NCBI RefSeq assembly: GCF_900119185.1
Contig: NZ_FPJE01000011.1
Span: 22,588-86,587 of the forward strand
DNA from: Sinomicrobium oceani
GTDB lineage: Bacteria > Bacteroidota > Bacteroidia > Flavobacteriales > Flavobacteriaceae
Direction of reading: 5' to 3'
DNA length: 64,000 bases
The number at the start of each line of letters is the position of its first letter. Positions within the stretch are counted from its first letter, which is position 1. A program made the position numbers and the translations under genes. Shown here piece by piece: positions 1 through 9,803 of this stretch. The notes under the pieces were generated by a model, which was given only the letters and a program-made list of their open reading frames with translations, was not told the origin of the DNA and made no database searches.

Positions 1-251
1 GCCGCTGTCTTGTCGTGGTTCGAAAAGTACAAACGGTAACATTTATACAAATAACCATAGCACAGCACTATACAGCAAGACTTTTTATGACATTGTGATT
101 AGCCACAGGCTATTCACACTTGCGGGATTACCCTCCGGGTGGTATCATGGCCTTACCAATTATAAATGTAAGAAAAATAGGGATATTTTTAGTGCCGGGC
201 TCGGTGATGTACATCCAAGTCGTATATTTACGACCTTTAATAGGTAAAAAC
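1..251. other. Left-edge non-coding stretch
   Basis: No gene was recognised here. A TTG-initiated extension of the downstream gene back to position 120 is possible, but it would place a long non-signal sequence in front of a good signal peptide. A weak match to the flavobacterial -7 box (TATATTTA, one mismatch) lies at 223-230. Confidence 0.5.
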
Positions 252-947
252 ATGAACAAAACACTGAAAAAACTTTTCTTTATCGCCACTTTTGCCCTTG
301 GAATCACAACGGTAGGTGCGCAAAAAACATTTGATAACGGAATTGTCACTTATAAAATGACAACTACCGCCCAGGACCCCACCGCAGGAGAAATCAGCAT
401 GGACGCCGACATGACATTTCACATTTCTGGAAAAGAAGCCAAGACATCCATGAGCATGAATGCCATGGGAATGCAGATGGATGTAAAGAGCCTGATCAAT
501 TCCCAAAACAGAACGGGAGTGGTCCTGATGTCCTTTTTCGGGCAGAAAATGGCCGCCAAAGTCACCCCGGACGATTATGATGAGCTCATAAAAAGCAATA
601 ACGATTTTGACATCGAAAAAGTAGAACCAACCAATGAAACCAAAGATATTCTGGGCTATTCCTGCAAAAAGGCGATAGCCACGACAAAGCAGGGCATGGA
701 ACTCGAAATCTATTATACCGAGGCCATAAAACCCATAGCCATAGAAGGTCTTGGTAATATCAATATGAAAGGTATAAACGGGCTTCCTCTGGCCTATTCC
801 ATGCAAACCCCTCAGGCCAAAGTTAGTTTCGAGGCCAAAAGTATCAAGGAAGGTGGCGTTAAAGCTTCCGATTTTAATTATACGATACCCGAAGGATACA
901 AAGAAGTGAGTTTTTCGGAGCTCAGCCAGATGAGTGGTGGTATGTAA
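252..947 (+). CDS. Secreted DUF4412-like protein
   Basis: A 231-residue exported protein. The start at ATG 252 gives a clean signal peptide: basic MNKTLKK, then a hydrophobic core ending VGAQ near residue 23. The mature part is rich in Met (several MGM/MSM clusters) and has the alternating beta pattern of the DUF4412/GLPGLI-like proteins common in Bacteroidota, including a GYSCKKA segment. That family has no known enzymatic role and probably acts in the periplasm or outer membrane. The gene stands alone on the plus strand and converges with the MutS-like gene. The family assignment is from overall pattern only. Confidence 0.7.
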   Translation: MNKTLKKLFFIATFALGITTVGAQKTFDNGIVTYKMTTTAQDPTAGEISMDADMTFHISGKEAKTSMSMNAMGMQMDVKSLINSQNRTGVVLMSFFGQKMAAKVTPDDYDELIKSNNDFDIEKVEPTNETKDILGYSCKKAIATTKQGMELEIYYTEAIKPIAIEGLGNINMKGINGLPLAYSMQTPQAKVSFEAKSIKEGGVKASDFNYTIPEGYKEVSFSELSQMSGGM

Positions 948-966
948 CTCCTGAATAGCTGTAGGT

Positions 967-2742
967 TCAGTCGTCCGTAATCTTCATTTTCCGAAGCAGA
1001 AAAGAAGCGTTCATGTTCCGACAGATACCCTCTTTAAATGTATAGTCGAAATACAATTCGTCGTTTACGATTTCCGCATCGAAATAATAGTTTTTCACCT
1101 GGGGGATCTTATCTGCTACTTCACACAGGCTCAGGTCGTGAGTTGCAATGATACCCGTAGCATCAGAAGCCACCAGTTTTTCGACAAACTTCCTGGAACC
1201 AATAGCCTTGTCCGTGCTGTTGGTTCCTTTTAATATTTCATCGAGTATAATGAAATATTCCTCCTTCCCTATCGCGTCCACAATATATTTTAACCGTCTC
1301 AGCTCCGCATAGAAATAGGAAGCTTCGTCAGCCAGGGAATCCACGGTGCGCATACTTGTGATGAGTTTTACGGGGTTGTATTCACAAGCTTCTGCACATA
1401 CCGGTAATCCCGCATTACCCATAACGATCTGCAGTGAAACCGTGCGTAAAAAGGTACTTTTCCCTGCCATATTAGCCCCTGTAACGATAAAAAATTCCTC
1501 CCGGTGGATGGCATAATCGTTTTTTACCACCTCCGCAGGATCGATAAGCGGGTGTGCTCCCCGAACCGTTTTCAGTATATAAGCACCAGAATTGATCACC
1601 GGAAATGTATAATCCGGGTGATTAAACCGGAAATTCCCCAGCGTGTTGAAGGCATCTGTAAAATGGATAACGTCAAACCAGTCTTCTACATGGTGCCGGT
1701 AGGCCATCATCCATTTTTCGAGCCTGTAAGACTGGTATAAATCCCATAACAGAAATCCGTTTCCGAGTGCACCGAAAATAAAATTATTCCGCTGCTCCAG
1801 GGCATCTATAATCTTCGAAAAACGTTTCAGGGTCGCCGAGGCCTGTAGCGAAGACTGCTTCACACGGGCCTGTGCTTCCCTTAGCATGGCCGAAGAAAAC
1901 GTTTCTTCCTCGATATGCGCCAGCAAACGATGATACTGGCTGAACGTATCCTGAGCTTTACTGACCTGCACAGCCAGTGCATTAATTTTTTTCAACCGGA
2001 CGGACGTCATGGCCAACCCTGTGAGAAAAAGAAGAAACAGGGCATAACCGGATACCATATCGGTAAAATACAAAACGGTCAGCACTACCGATCCCATCCA
2101 AAAAGCACGGTGAATCCAGGGCATCAGACCGGAAACAAAAGGCTGATATGCTTGCAGCCAGTTTATAACCGTTTCCGGGTTCGTCTCCGTCCTGATCATC
2201 CGGGCCACCGCAGTAAACTCCTGCCGGAACCTGAGCTTTTCTCCCAGCTCGCGGACCGCTTCCTGCTTTTGGGGTATAGCCGAGGTATCGTTTGAAGTGA
2301 GAAACCCTGCGAGTTTTTGTCTTCCCGGTAAAAGGGCCGTACGATTGAGGTATTGAAAAAACGAACGGTCCCCGAAGAGATCGGTATCCTGACTAAAGGC
2401 ATGTCCGGGATCGGCAAACTCATCTCCGTCCGGCAAATCGCCATAACAACGGTCCAGTACTCGGATCTCGGTTTCATTCAAAGCGATGAGTTCTTCCAGT
2501 TGCCGCTTTTTCCATTGCAGATTGCTGTGACGGGAGACCAAAAAAAGGAATAAGGCTATCCCGGCCAGTATACACGCCGTCAATAACTTCGTATTTCCTG
2601 CGGCCAGGTAGATCAGAACTCCAAAAACCAGGAACACCGTCAGCCGGAATATGCTCGATACCAGCAATTGTTTTTTAATTTTGCGCAGAGTTTCCTGATA
2701 TTGAAGGATATTTTCACGATAAACCGATAAAGGTGTAGGCAT
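967..2742 (-). CDS. Membrane-anchored MutS-related ATPase
   Basis: A 591-residue protein with the MutS C-terminal ATPase domain. The Walker A segment TGANMAGKST is near residue 425 and the Walker B-like YFIILDEILKGTN near residue 500, followed by an ATHD switch. The N-terminal mismatch-recognition domains of MutS are absent. In their place are hydrophobic segments at about residues 30-70 and 215-245, which suggests membrane attachment. Such short MutS-family ATPases recur in Bacteroidota but their role is not established, so a repair function should not be assumed. The ATG at 2742 is preferred over a TTG at 2769. Confidence 0.85.
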   Translation of the reverse strand: MPTPLSVYRENILQYQETLRKIKKQLLVSSIFRLTVFLVFGVLIYLAAGNTKLLTACILAGIALFLFLVSRHSNLQWKKRQLEELIALNETEIRVLDRCYGDLPDGDEFADPGHAFSQDTDLFGDRSFFQYLNRTALLPGRQKLAGFLTSNDTSAIPQKQEAVRELGEKLRFRQEFTAVARMIRTETNPETVINWLQAYQPFVSGLMPWIHRAFWMGSVVLTVLYFTDMVSGYALFLLFLTGLAMTSVRLKKINALAVQVSKAQDTFSQYHRLLAHIEEETFSSAMLREAQARVKQSSLQASATLKRFSKIIDALEQRNNFIFGALGNGFLLWDLYQSYRLEKWMMAYRHHVEDWFDVIHFTDAFNTLGNFRFNHPDYTFPVINSGAYILKTVRGAHPLIDPAEVVKNDYAIHREEFFIVTGANMAGKSTFLRTVSLQIVMGNAGLPVCAEACEYNPVKLITSMRTVDSLADEASYFYAELRRLKYIVDAIGKEEYFIILDEILKGTNSTDKAIGSRKFVEKLVASDATGIIATHDLSLCEVADKIPQVKNYYFDAEIVNDELYFDYTFKEGICRNMNASFLLRKMKITDD

Positions 2743-2883
2743 GGCTGGAATTTTTAATGAAGCGACCAATGGCTAAAATACACAAACTTCGTAGATTTCA
2801 CCTATAAACCCTGCCACCGCACCTCTTAAAAACATCATAAATTTCCGGTACGCTCATCCCCGGGTTATTCGGGTCTTACCTCC

Positions 2884-2891
2884 TATCTTTG
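2884..2891 (+). promoter_or_regulatory. -7 box of AEC transporter promoter
   Basis: TATCTTTG matches the Bacteroidota sigma-A -7 consensus TAnnTTTG and lies 37 nt before the ATG at 2929. No TTG is found at the expected -33 spacing. Confidence 0.45.
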
Positions 2892-2928
2892 CACACGGCT
2901 TTTTAAAGTAACGACAACCAATCGGTAT

Positions 2929-3834
2929 ATGACCAATTTTATCCTTATTGCCGTATGTATACTCTCCGGTATCCTGGTAAAGCATTACAAGGCATTACCA
3001 CAGGACAGTTTTAAATCGGTGAACGCCTGGCTTATCAATATTGCTCTCCCTGCGGTAGCCCTCAAATATCTGCCGCAAATGGAATGGTCGGAAGAATTAT
3101 TGCTTCCGCTCTTTATGCCTATGGTCGTATGGGGTGGTTCCTATGGCTGCATTTATATTTTCAACACGATATATCCGATGCATAAAGAAACCAGGGCCGT
3201 ATTGTTACTTACTTCAGGGCTCGGAAATTCCTCTTTTATCGGCTTTCCGCTCACCCAGGCTTATTTCGGGGATGAAGGACTTCCGATCGCGGTTTTCTAT
3301 GATCAGTCTACCTTTATCCTGATCGCTACCGCTGCCATTTTTACTGCGGTAAAGGCTTCCAACGGCGGAGCGTTTCATCCGGTGGCTACCCTTCGGAAAG
3401 TATTTTCCTTTCCGCCTTTCATCGCTTTTATACTGGCCCTGGTACTGCCGCATTTTGTATCGCTGGACCCGGCACTGCCGGTACTCGATGCCCTGGCCGT
3501 AACCCTTGTACCTCTGGCGCTGTTTTCGGTAGGTATGCAACTCCCGCTGAAAGACTGGAAAACCGACCGGGGACTGATGGCTTTTGCACTCTCCTATAAA
3601 CTTCTGATCGCCCCTTTATTACTGTTCGGGATATGCCTGCTTTTTTCATTTCGCGGGCTTACGGCGCAGGTCAGCGTTTTCGAGGCTTCCATGGCACCAA
3701 TGGTTACGGGAGCCATCATTGCTATAGACCACAACCTGAACCCTCCCCTGGCCAACAAAATTCTCGGAATCGGGATCCTGGTTTCTTTCCTTACCACTTT
3801 TCTGTGGTCGCTTGTACTGCCGGCTATAGCCTGA
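2929..3834 (+). CDS. AEC family (auxin-efflux-carrier type) transporter
   Basis: A 301-residue integral membrane protein with about ten hydrophobic segments arranged in two repeats. It has the AEC/PIN-like features: an N-terminal helix starting TNFILIAVCILSG, a glycine-rich SGLGNSSFIGFPL loop in the first half and a SMAPMVTGAIIAIDHNL loop in the second. AEC proteins carry organic acids or small anions across the inner membrane; the substrate here cannot be read from sequence. It is a single gene whose stop abuts the end of the convergent gene at 3835. Confidence 0.88.
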   Translation: MTNFILIAVCILSGILVKHYKALPQDSFKSVNAWLINIALPAVALKYLPQMEWSEELLLPLFMPMVVWGGSYGCIYIFNTIYPMHKETRAVLLLTSGLGNSSFIGFPLTQAYFGDEGLPIAVFYDQSTFILIATAAIFTAVKASNGGAFHPVATLRKVFSFPPFIAFILALVLPHFVSLDPALPVLDALAVTLVPLALFSVGMQLPLKDWKTDRGLMAFALSYKLLIAPLLLFGICLLFSFRGLTAQVSVFEASMAPMVTGAIIAIDHNLNPPLANKILGIGILVSFLTTFLWSLVLPAIA

Positions 3835-5229
3835 TCACTGTATGTCCCGGAAAACAAATTTGTGAAGGGTAAAGGTATCAGCTCCGGGTCTTATATTGAT
3901 CAGGTTAACACCATCGGGGACAGGATAACATTGAAGCAGGGTGTTTTTTCGGACCCCGGACCGAAACGAAGAAAAATCCGGGCTATACAACGAAGCATAC
4001 ACCACAAAACGGTCAAATACGATATGATCGTACCCGGCATCCGAAGAACCGAACCGGGCGTAGAAACCGGCATACCTGTTCCGGTTTACCTGTAAACGGT
4101 AATTTTTGAAATTCCTGGAGTTTATGATACTGCCATCCCTTTTATCCGTGATATAAAAGTTACAGTACGACTTTCCCCGGGTGGAAAAAGCCGAAATACC
4201 TATAAAATACGGAGTAATATCTATGGTCAGATGCCTGTTGGCACTGTTGGCATAACCGAAATCAATCCCCTCAATCGGCTTGTACTGTTGCCATAACTGC
4301 TTACCGGAATCATCGTACTTACCGATCAGAAAACCGGAATCACCACTTTCGGGACGTACACCCGCATAGCAATAATAAGCCTGTTCCACTGCATCATAAA
4401 CCACCGCTCCTTTGGCGTGTTCGGTCGGTATCCTGTGATCAGAAAATCGTCCGTCATGCCCGTTACCACCAGCCGGAGGATAGGCCGAAAAAGAATGCGG
4501 ATTGAGACGGAGCACAGCAAATTTTTCCCGGTCCGGATGTTCCACTTCCATAACCAGTTTTACATCATGCCTCATCTGGCCCCGATAATCGAAAGTCATA
4601 CAACGATATGCCCTTGACGTATCTCCGGAAAATTCAGGAAAAGCTAAAACAAAATCCTCCTCAGACACATGAAGCAAAGCCGGCTGTACGCCCTTATAAT
4701 TCAACGGGACACTGTAGTTCTCTGTTCCGGACAGGCTCTCTATATATACGGACATCTTTTTGTTTTCTTCAAGAAGGTACACAAAATAGCTGTCGTTCGA
4801 AAACCATAATTTATTGGCATTTCGGTGCGAACGGATACGAAAACGGCTTGTATTTTCAGTACCATCATCATTCTTACCGGAAAACAGGCAAAGCGTATCC
4901 CGGTATATACGATATATATTTTTGTCTCTCATCATTCCGCCGTATTGAAACAGGAAATTCTCCCAGGTTTGTGACCCGGTTAGTAGATCATCCCCACCAA
5001 TCCTTTCCTTGCTGCGAAAGCTATACAAATTCCGGAAATCGGCATCCAGTACCGTAAGCCGGGTTTTATCGGCCCCCTTACCATTTTCGAGGATAAATAG
5101 ATTCCCTGTTTCCGTAACGTCGTAGTCACTGATGCTATTACCTGCGCCGATAGTAAATTCCGTTGTTTTCTGTTGGGCCTGCAAGCAGAGGGCAAGCAGA
5201 CAAAAAACCGGGATAAAAATGTGTTTCAT
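3835..5229 (-). CDS. Secreted protein of unknown function, possible beta-propeller
   Basis: A 464-residue exported protein, starting at ATG 5229 (a TTG two codons earlier was rejected). The signal peptide MKHIFIPVFCLLALCLQAQ is typical. The mature part is rich in Tyr, Phe, Asp and Arg, with repeated short strands of the type 'GxxxVYDAVEQAYYCYAG' spaced along the chain. This resembles a beta-propeller, but I recognise no named family. It ends at an HKFVFRDIQ tail with no sorting domain. It is divergent from the phosphoesterase at 5588, with which it shares an upstream region carrying paired palindromes. Confidence 0.7.
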   Translation of the reverse strand: MKHIFIPVFCLLALCLQAQQKTTEFTIGAGNSISDYDVTETGNLFILENGKGADKTRLTVLDADFRNLYSFRSKERIGGDDLLTGSQTWENFLFQYGGMMRDKNIYRIYRDTLCLFSGKNDDGTENTSRFRIRSHRNANKLWFSNDSYFVYLLEENKKMSVYIESLSGTENYSVPLNYKGVQPALLHVSEEDFVLAFPEFSGDTSRAYRCMTFDYRGQMRHDVKLVMEVEHPDREKFAVLRLNPHSFSAYPPAGGNGHDGRFSDHRIPTEHAKGAVVYDAVEQAYYCYAGVRPESGDSGFLIGKYDDSGKQLWQQYKPIEGIDFGYANSANRHLTIDITPYFIGISAFSTRGKSYCNFYITDKRDGSIINSRNFKNYRLQVNRNRYAGFYARFGSSDAGYDHIVFDRFVVYASLYSPDFSSFRSGVRKNTLLQCYPVPDGVNLINIRPGADTFTLHKFVFRDIQ

Positions 5230-5587
5230 GGTCAATTAGGAAATTTAAAAATGAAGGTTTGTGTATCTTTTTCCCCGCTACAGCATATCTGAAGCTGTAT
5301 TTTATCAGGAGGCATGAAAAATACGCAGCTATCCCTGTAATTCCGGACCAACAAGTATAGAACAAGTTCTAACAGTACGTAGAATTTATTCTACACCTCG
5401 CCCGCAGCAGAATCGGAAGACGGCATGTATTGCCCTGAACAATCAGATCGGCCATATTACGGAAGATCACATACATTTTACTTTAAGTTAATACACAGGA
5501 CAACTTGTTTCTTTTCTTTTGTAAAAACCTTAATAGCCGGCCGCTATACTATGCGCCGGACCTACAACAGGAGTAAATACGATAGCT
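5230..5587. promoter_or_regulatory. Divergent intergenic region with twin palindromes
   Basis: This 358-bp stretch separates two divergent secreted-protein genes. It holds two perfect inverted repeats: TAGAAC-AA-GTTCTA at 5358-5371 and GTAGAAT-TT-ATTCTAC at 5379-5394. Both share a TAGAA/TTCTA core and their centres are 22 bp apart. The arrangement looks like a pair of operators on one DNA face. No clear TAnnTTTG box or small gene was found. Confidence 0.5.
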
Positions 5588-7156
5588 ATGATAAAATTAC
5601 TTTTAACCCTCGGCGGGTTGGGCCTGTGCTTTACACTTTCGGGCCAGGTGAAGGGATATGTTTTTGAGGATAATAACCGTAACGGCAAAAAAGAACGTTC
5701 CGAAGCCGGAGTAGCCGGTGTTTCGGTGACCAACGGTGTCGATGTCGTGCAGACCGATGCCCGGGGGTATTACGAACTGCCCGAAAACGACGACCAGATT
5801 ATTGCCGTCATAAAACCATCGGGCTATGCCTTACCGGTTAATGCCGATAATCTGCCTCAGTTCTATTATATCCATAAACCCGGTGGTTCCCCGAAACTCA
5901 AATACAAAGGGGTATCGCCCACGGGAAAACTTCGTAAAAACACAAACTTCTCCTTATATCGCTCCGAAGAACCGGATACGTTCACTGCCCTGGTATTCGG
6001 CGATCCGCAGGCATACACCAAAGAAGAGATACATTATTTTTACCGGGGAATAGTCGCCGAAGTGGAAGGTATCAGCGATATTCCGTTCGGAATAAGCCTC
6101 GGAGATCTGGTCGGAGACGATCTGGACCTGTTCGGGCCTTACACCGATGCCATTCGGAAAATAGGAATTCCGTGGTATAACGTTATGGGAAATCACGATA
6201 TGAATTACGATGCCGGTGAAGACCGCTATTCCGACGAAACTTACGAATCCCGCTTCGGACCTAATAACTATGCTTTCAATTACGGAAAAGTTCACTTTAT
6301 CATCCTCGACGATATTCTCTACCCCGATCCGAGAGATGGTAAAGGGTATTGGGGCGGGTTCCGTAAAGATCAACTGGATTTTGTAGAAAATGACCTGAAA
6401 TACGTTCCTGAAGATCATCTTATTGTACTGGCCTTTCACATTCCGCTCAGCGAACCGGACGGTGATGCTTTCCGGGACAAAGACCGTCAACGGCTTTTCG
6501 ATCTGCTCAGCAACTATCCCAATACCCTGTCGTTATCAGCTCATACCCATTTGCAGAAACAGGATGTCTTTACCCGGGCGGAAGGATGGAAAGGACCCCG
6601 ACCCCATCACAGCTATAATGTAGGGACTACGTCGGGCGACTGGTATTCGGGGAAGCTCAACGACCAAGGTATTCCGGTATCTACCATGCGCGATGGCACC
6701 CCGAAAGGTTATGCTTTTATCCGTTTTGACGGAAACCGCTACGCTGTAGATTACAAAGTTGCGGGAGCGCCGGCCACTTACCAGATGAATATCTTTTCGC
6801 CGGAAGTCGTTGCCAGGGGACGCCGTACCCCGGCCGGTATTTATGTCAACTTTTTTATGGGAAGTGCGGATGATGTGGTTGAATACCGTATAGATAACGG
6901 TTCATGGAAATCCATGAAACAGGTAGAAGAACCGGATCCTTCCTATGTCAGGGATGTTTTGGAATGGGACACCACGCCTTCCCTTTTCCCGGGAAGACGT
7001 TCTTCCAACCCTGTGATCAGCACACACCTGTGGCGCGGTACCATTCCCACAGATCTTGAAGCGGGTAAACACACCATAACGGTCAGGGCCACTGACCGCT
7101 ACGGCAAAGTCCATTCGGCGACAAGCCATTATACGCTGGCCGATCCGGTAGACTAA
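5588..7156 (+). CDS. Secreted calcineurin-like phosphoesterase
   Basis: A 522-residue exported metallophosphoesterase. A signal peptide (to about residue 20) is followed by an N-terminal SdrD/CNA-B-like domain (VKGYVFEDNNRNG, residues 21-75). The catalytic domain carries the metal-binding motifs GDPQ (139-141), GDLVGDD (D173), GNHD (N202-H203), FHIPL (H284) and SAHTHLQ (H319, H321). A beta-rich C-terminal domain occupies roughly 370-522. This N-domain/catalytic/C-domain layout is that of the bacterial 'MetallophosN-Metallophos-MetallophosC' phosphoesterases. The substrate is unknown, with phosphodiesters or sugar phosphates likely. The start is ATG 5588. Confidence 0.88.
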   Translation: MIKLLLTLGGLGLCFTLSGQVKGYVFEDNNRNGKKERSEAGVAGVSVTNGVDVVQTDARGYYELPENDDQIIAVIKPSGYALPVNADNLPQFYYIHKPGGSPKLKYKGVSPTGKLRKNTNFSLYRSEEPDTFTALVFGDPQAYTKEEIHYFYRGIVAEVEGISDIPFGISLGDLVGDDLDLFGPYTDAIRKIGIPWYNVMGNHDMNYDAGEDRYSDETYESRFGPNNYAFNYGKVHFIILDDILYPDPRDGKGYWGGFRKDQLDFVENDLKYVPEDHLIVLAFHIPLSEPDGDAFRDKDRQRLFDLLSNYPNTLSLSAHTHLQKQDVFTRAEGWKGPRPHHSYNVGTTSGDWYSGKLNDQGIPVSTMRDGTPKGYAFIRFDGNRYAVDYKVAGAPATYQMNIFSPEVVARGRRTPAGIYVNFFMGSADDVVEYRIDNGSWKSMKQVEEPDPSYVRDVLEWDTTPSLFPGRRSSNPVISTHLWRGTIPTDLEAGKHTITVRATDRYGKVHSATSHYTLADPVD

Positions 7157-7196
7157 GACTTGAATTACTCCATGTAGTCGTATATTACAGTTACCT

Positions 7197-7240
7197 ACCC
7201 GGAAAACAGGAAAAACACCTCCCTGTTTCCGGGTTTCTGT
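7197..7240. terminator. Hairpin between convergent genes
   Basis: Arms ACCCGGAAAACAGG (7197-7210) and CCTGTTTCCGGGT (7222-7234) pair with a single bulge. The T-run is short on the plus side. The position, between the stops of the phosphoesterase and the hybrid kinase, fits a bidirectional terminator. Confidence 0.55.
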
Positions 7241-7246
7241 CTGCCT

Positions 7247-9796
7247 TTATGAGCCGTTTTCAAGAAACTCCCGTTCCATTTTTTGGTTTGCAGCTTTCCA
7301 GAACACATACAATGCTCTGGCTTGTCCGTAAGCCTGCTTATTTTCATCTCGGAGCTGAAGTTCCAGTGCTTTGACCGGCATAGGCGGGCTTATCCTCACC
7401 TGGGCAAACCTGGACGCCATCTTGTGTACCACATTGGCCAGGGCATCATAGTCCCGATCATCCAAAGCCTGTTTAAAGACCACCAGTTCCTTTTTATTTT
7501 CCCCGATCATCAATTCCACAATCTCCTGCAATGCCTCTTCATCATCTCCGGTATAAGCTTTGAGATCGGTAAGATCGTAAATGCCCTTCCCTTCCTCATC
7601 CCCTTTTTCGGAAACGTTTTCGAGTCCGAGCAGATCGGATATGGTTTTTAATACATTGGTCTTCCGCAACGGCTTAAAAAGTATCCTGTCAAAACTCTCC
7701 ATCCTCGAAGCATCTTCCGGGGTGAGCATCACATTGGCCGTAGCTATGATCGTATTTCGCAGTACAATACCTTCTTTTTCGAGTTCCTTTTTGAGCGCAT
7801 AACCGGAAAGGCCCGGCATTTTCATGTCAAAGATAACCAGATCGTACGATTCGGTTCGCAAATGCACCAGCGCTGCTTTCGGATCGTTTATGGCCTTAAA
7901 ATCTGCTCCGTAAGGCACTACGAGTTTCTCATATAGCCGGGTAATCAGCGGATCGTCATCTACGGCCAGGATACGTACACCCTGAAGACCGTTGGCAGGC
8001 ATCCGGAATTCTCCTTCGTGTTCCTCCTCTTTTCTTTCTCCTTTTGCAAAGGTGAACCCCACGGTAAACTTACTTCCTTCCTGCTCTTTGCTTTCCAATT
8101 TCAGTTTTCCTCCCATCTCTTTTACTACTCTTTTTACGATTCCAAGCCCCAGTCCCGTACCTTTAATTTTGTTTTTATGGGTTCCGGCCTGCTGGTAGTC
8201 CTTGAATATCGTTTTTTGTTCTTCTTCACTGATCCCTATTCCGGAATCCTCAATACTAATCCTTACATCCAGTTTCTCCTTATCTTTTTCGTGTTCCCGG
8301 GTTTCCAGTTCCACCCTGATAAATCCTTCTTCTGTATATTTCAAAGCGTTGTGAGCCAGGTTGTAAATAATCTGTTGAATACGGTACTCATCGGAAATAA
8401 TATATACCGGCTCCGAAGGCAATATAAATATGGGTTGTATGCCCCGGTTGATGATCAGCGGTTCAAAATTGCTTCTGATCTTTTCCATGACCACCAGCAG
8501 GTCGAAATTTTCCTCCTTAATCTCGATGATCCCTGCTTTGATCTTGGCCATATCCAGGATCTCATTGGTCATCTGGTAAAGATAATTGGATGCCGACTGC
8601 AGGGCCTGTACATTCTCGTCCTTCTGATCGAGCATATCGGCATAACCGATAATGGAGGTCAGTGGTGTTCGCAGTTCATGACTCATCGTAGACAGAAAAC
8701 GTTGCTTTTCTTCGGCCTCCCGTAATGCCCTGCGCTCACTTTGCTCCAGTTTTTTATGATAAAAGATCGACTTGTTTACATCCCTGAAGATAACAAAGGT
8801 GGCAACCAATCCCAGTATCAGAAAAATCAGGATGATAATCCCTGTTTCGTATATATACTTCCTGGAATCGCTCGAAAAATCATCGATATACCGGTTAAAT
8901 TCGCTGAGCTCCTCAAAAAGGATCTCGTTGAGAATACCCTCTATATAATTATTGATCTCCGCATTCTTCTGAAAGATCTGTTTTTCTCTGTTCTCGATAT
9001 TCTCCAGAATATCGCTTCGCCGTTGCTGTATCTTCTCGAAAATCGAGATGATTTTCATCTCCGGGGCTTCTTCCGGTTGCCCCGGGGTGAGTAAGGTGTC
9101 TACCGAAGTAGAGACGATCGTATCGCGATTTCGTTTACGGCGCTGTAGCTCTTTGGGATAGGTTGTCTTTTCAGCAGCAGATTCGTCTTTGCCCGTCCTT
9201 CCGAACAACCTCCGGAAAAAGTTTCCCTTATCGTCCTTATCTATTTTTTCCTGGTCTATGATCCGCCCGCCATTTGAAACTACAGGGTTTTCATAGATCT
9301 CGGAGGTTATCTGTTTAATGATGGTTACCGAATCCCGCGCACTGAGATTGAGTCGCGACAACTCTTCTTTCAGCACATTTTCCAGGTCATTGACAAAACG
9401 TTCCTGGCTTTTCTGCTTGATATCTTCCAAAACCAGGTATTCGGACTGGATCTCCCGCAACAATCTCGGAATCGTATCGAGCTGACTGTATTCCGATAGA
9501 ATATCGGAGTTTTTCAGCTCCTGTTCTATCGAATCCAGGTTTACTTCTATAGAAGCTATGATCGAATCTACCTTCCGCGACGAGAATTTGATAGAATCTA
9601 TCAGGTACAGATTGTTGAGCTTGTTGAGGTCCAAAGCTATTTTTTTCAGGTGATTGGACCTCTTCTGCGGGTTGATACTTTTTTCCACCCGATTGCTCAG
9701 CGACTGTAAACTTATATAAAAATAAAACCCTATGCTCGCAATAGCTACGGCGCTAAGTGCAAACATCAGTAAGGTTTTACCTTTTACATGCAGCAT
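7247..9796 (-). CDS. Hybrid sensor histidine kinase (HisKA-HATPase-REC-Hpt)
   Basis: An 849-residue membrane sensor. Transmembrane helices at about 8-29 and 317-337 flank a large, charged, coiled-coil-rich periplasmic region (30-316). The cytoplasmic part has the HisKA H-box MSHELRTPLT (H373), then HATPase_c with N483, DSGIG (D517) and GTGLGLG. A receiver domain follows with the acidic cluster DDD at 613-615, phospho-acceptor D657 and K708, and a C-terminal Hpt helix with VVHKMASRF (H791). This is a full internal phosphorelay. The gene is last in a tight operon after a single-domain response regulator (7-nt gap) and an ATP-grasp-like gene. The signal sensed is unknown. Confidence 0.93.
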   Translation of the reverse strand: MLHVKGKTLLMFALSAVAIASIGFYFYISLQSLSNRVEKSINPQKRSNHLKKIALDLNKLNNLYLIDSIKFSSRKVDSIIASIEVNLDSIEQELKNSDILSEYSQLDTIPRLLREIQSEYLVLEDIKQKSQERFVNDLENVLKEELSRLNLSARDSVTIIKQITSEIYENPVVSNGGRIIDQEKIDKDDKGNFFRRLFGRTGKDESAAEKTTYPKELQRRKRNRDTIVSTSVDTLLTPGQPEEAPEMKIISIFEKIQQRRSDILENIENREKQIFQKNAEINNYIEGILNEILFEELSEFNRYIDDFSSDSRKYIYETGIIILIFLILGLVATFVIFRDVNKSIFYHKKLEQSERRALREAEEKQRFLSTMSHELRTPLTSIIGYADMLDQKDENVQALQSASNYLYQMTNEILDMAKIKAGIIEIKEENFDLLVVMEKIRSNFEPLIINRGIQPIFILPSEPVYIISDEYRIQQIIYNLAHNALKYTEEGFIRVELETREHEKDKEKLDVRISIEDSGIGISEEEQKTIFKDYQQAGTHKNKIKGTGLGLGIVKRVVKEMGGKLKLESKEQEGSKFTVGFTFAKGERKEEEHEGEFRMPANGLQGVRILAVDDDPLITRLYEKLVVPYGADFKAINDPKAALVHLRTESYDLVIFDMKMPGLSGYALKKELEKEGIVLRNTIIATANVMLTPEDASRMESFDRILFKPLRKTNVLKTISDLLGLENVSEKGDEEGKGIYDLTDLKAYTGDDEEALQEIVELMIGENKKELVVFKQALDDRDYDALANVVHKMASRFAQVRISPPMPVKALELQLRDENKQAYGQARALYVFWKAANQKMEREFLENGS

Positions 9797-9803
9797 CGGA
9801 TCC

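Noticed and set aside
5425..5667. 80-codon plus-strand frame before the phosphoesterase
   Set aside because: It overlaps the phosphoesterase signal peptide in another frame and has irregular composition; the secreted phosphoesterase is clearly real.
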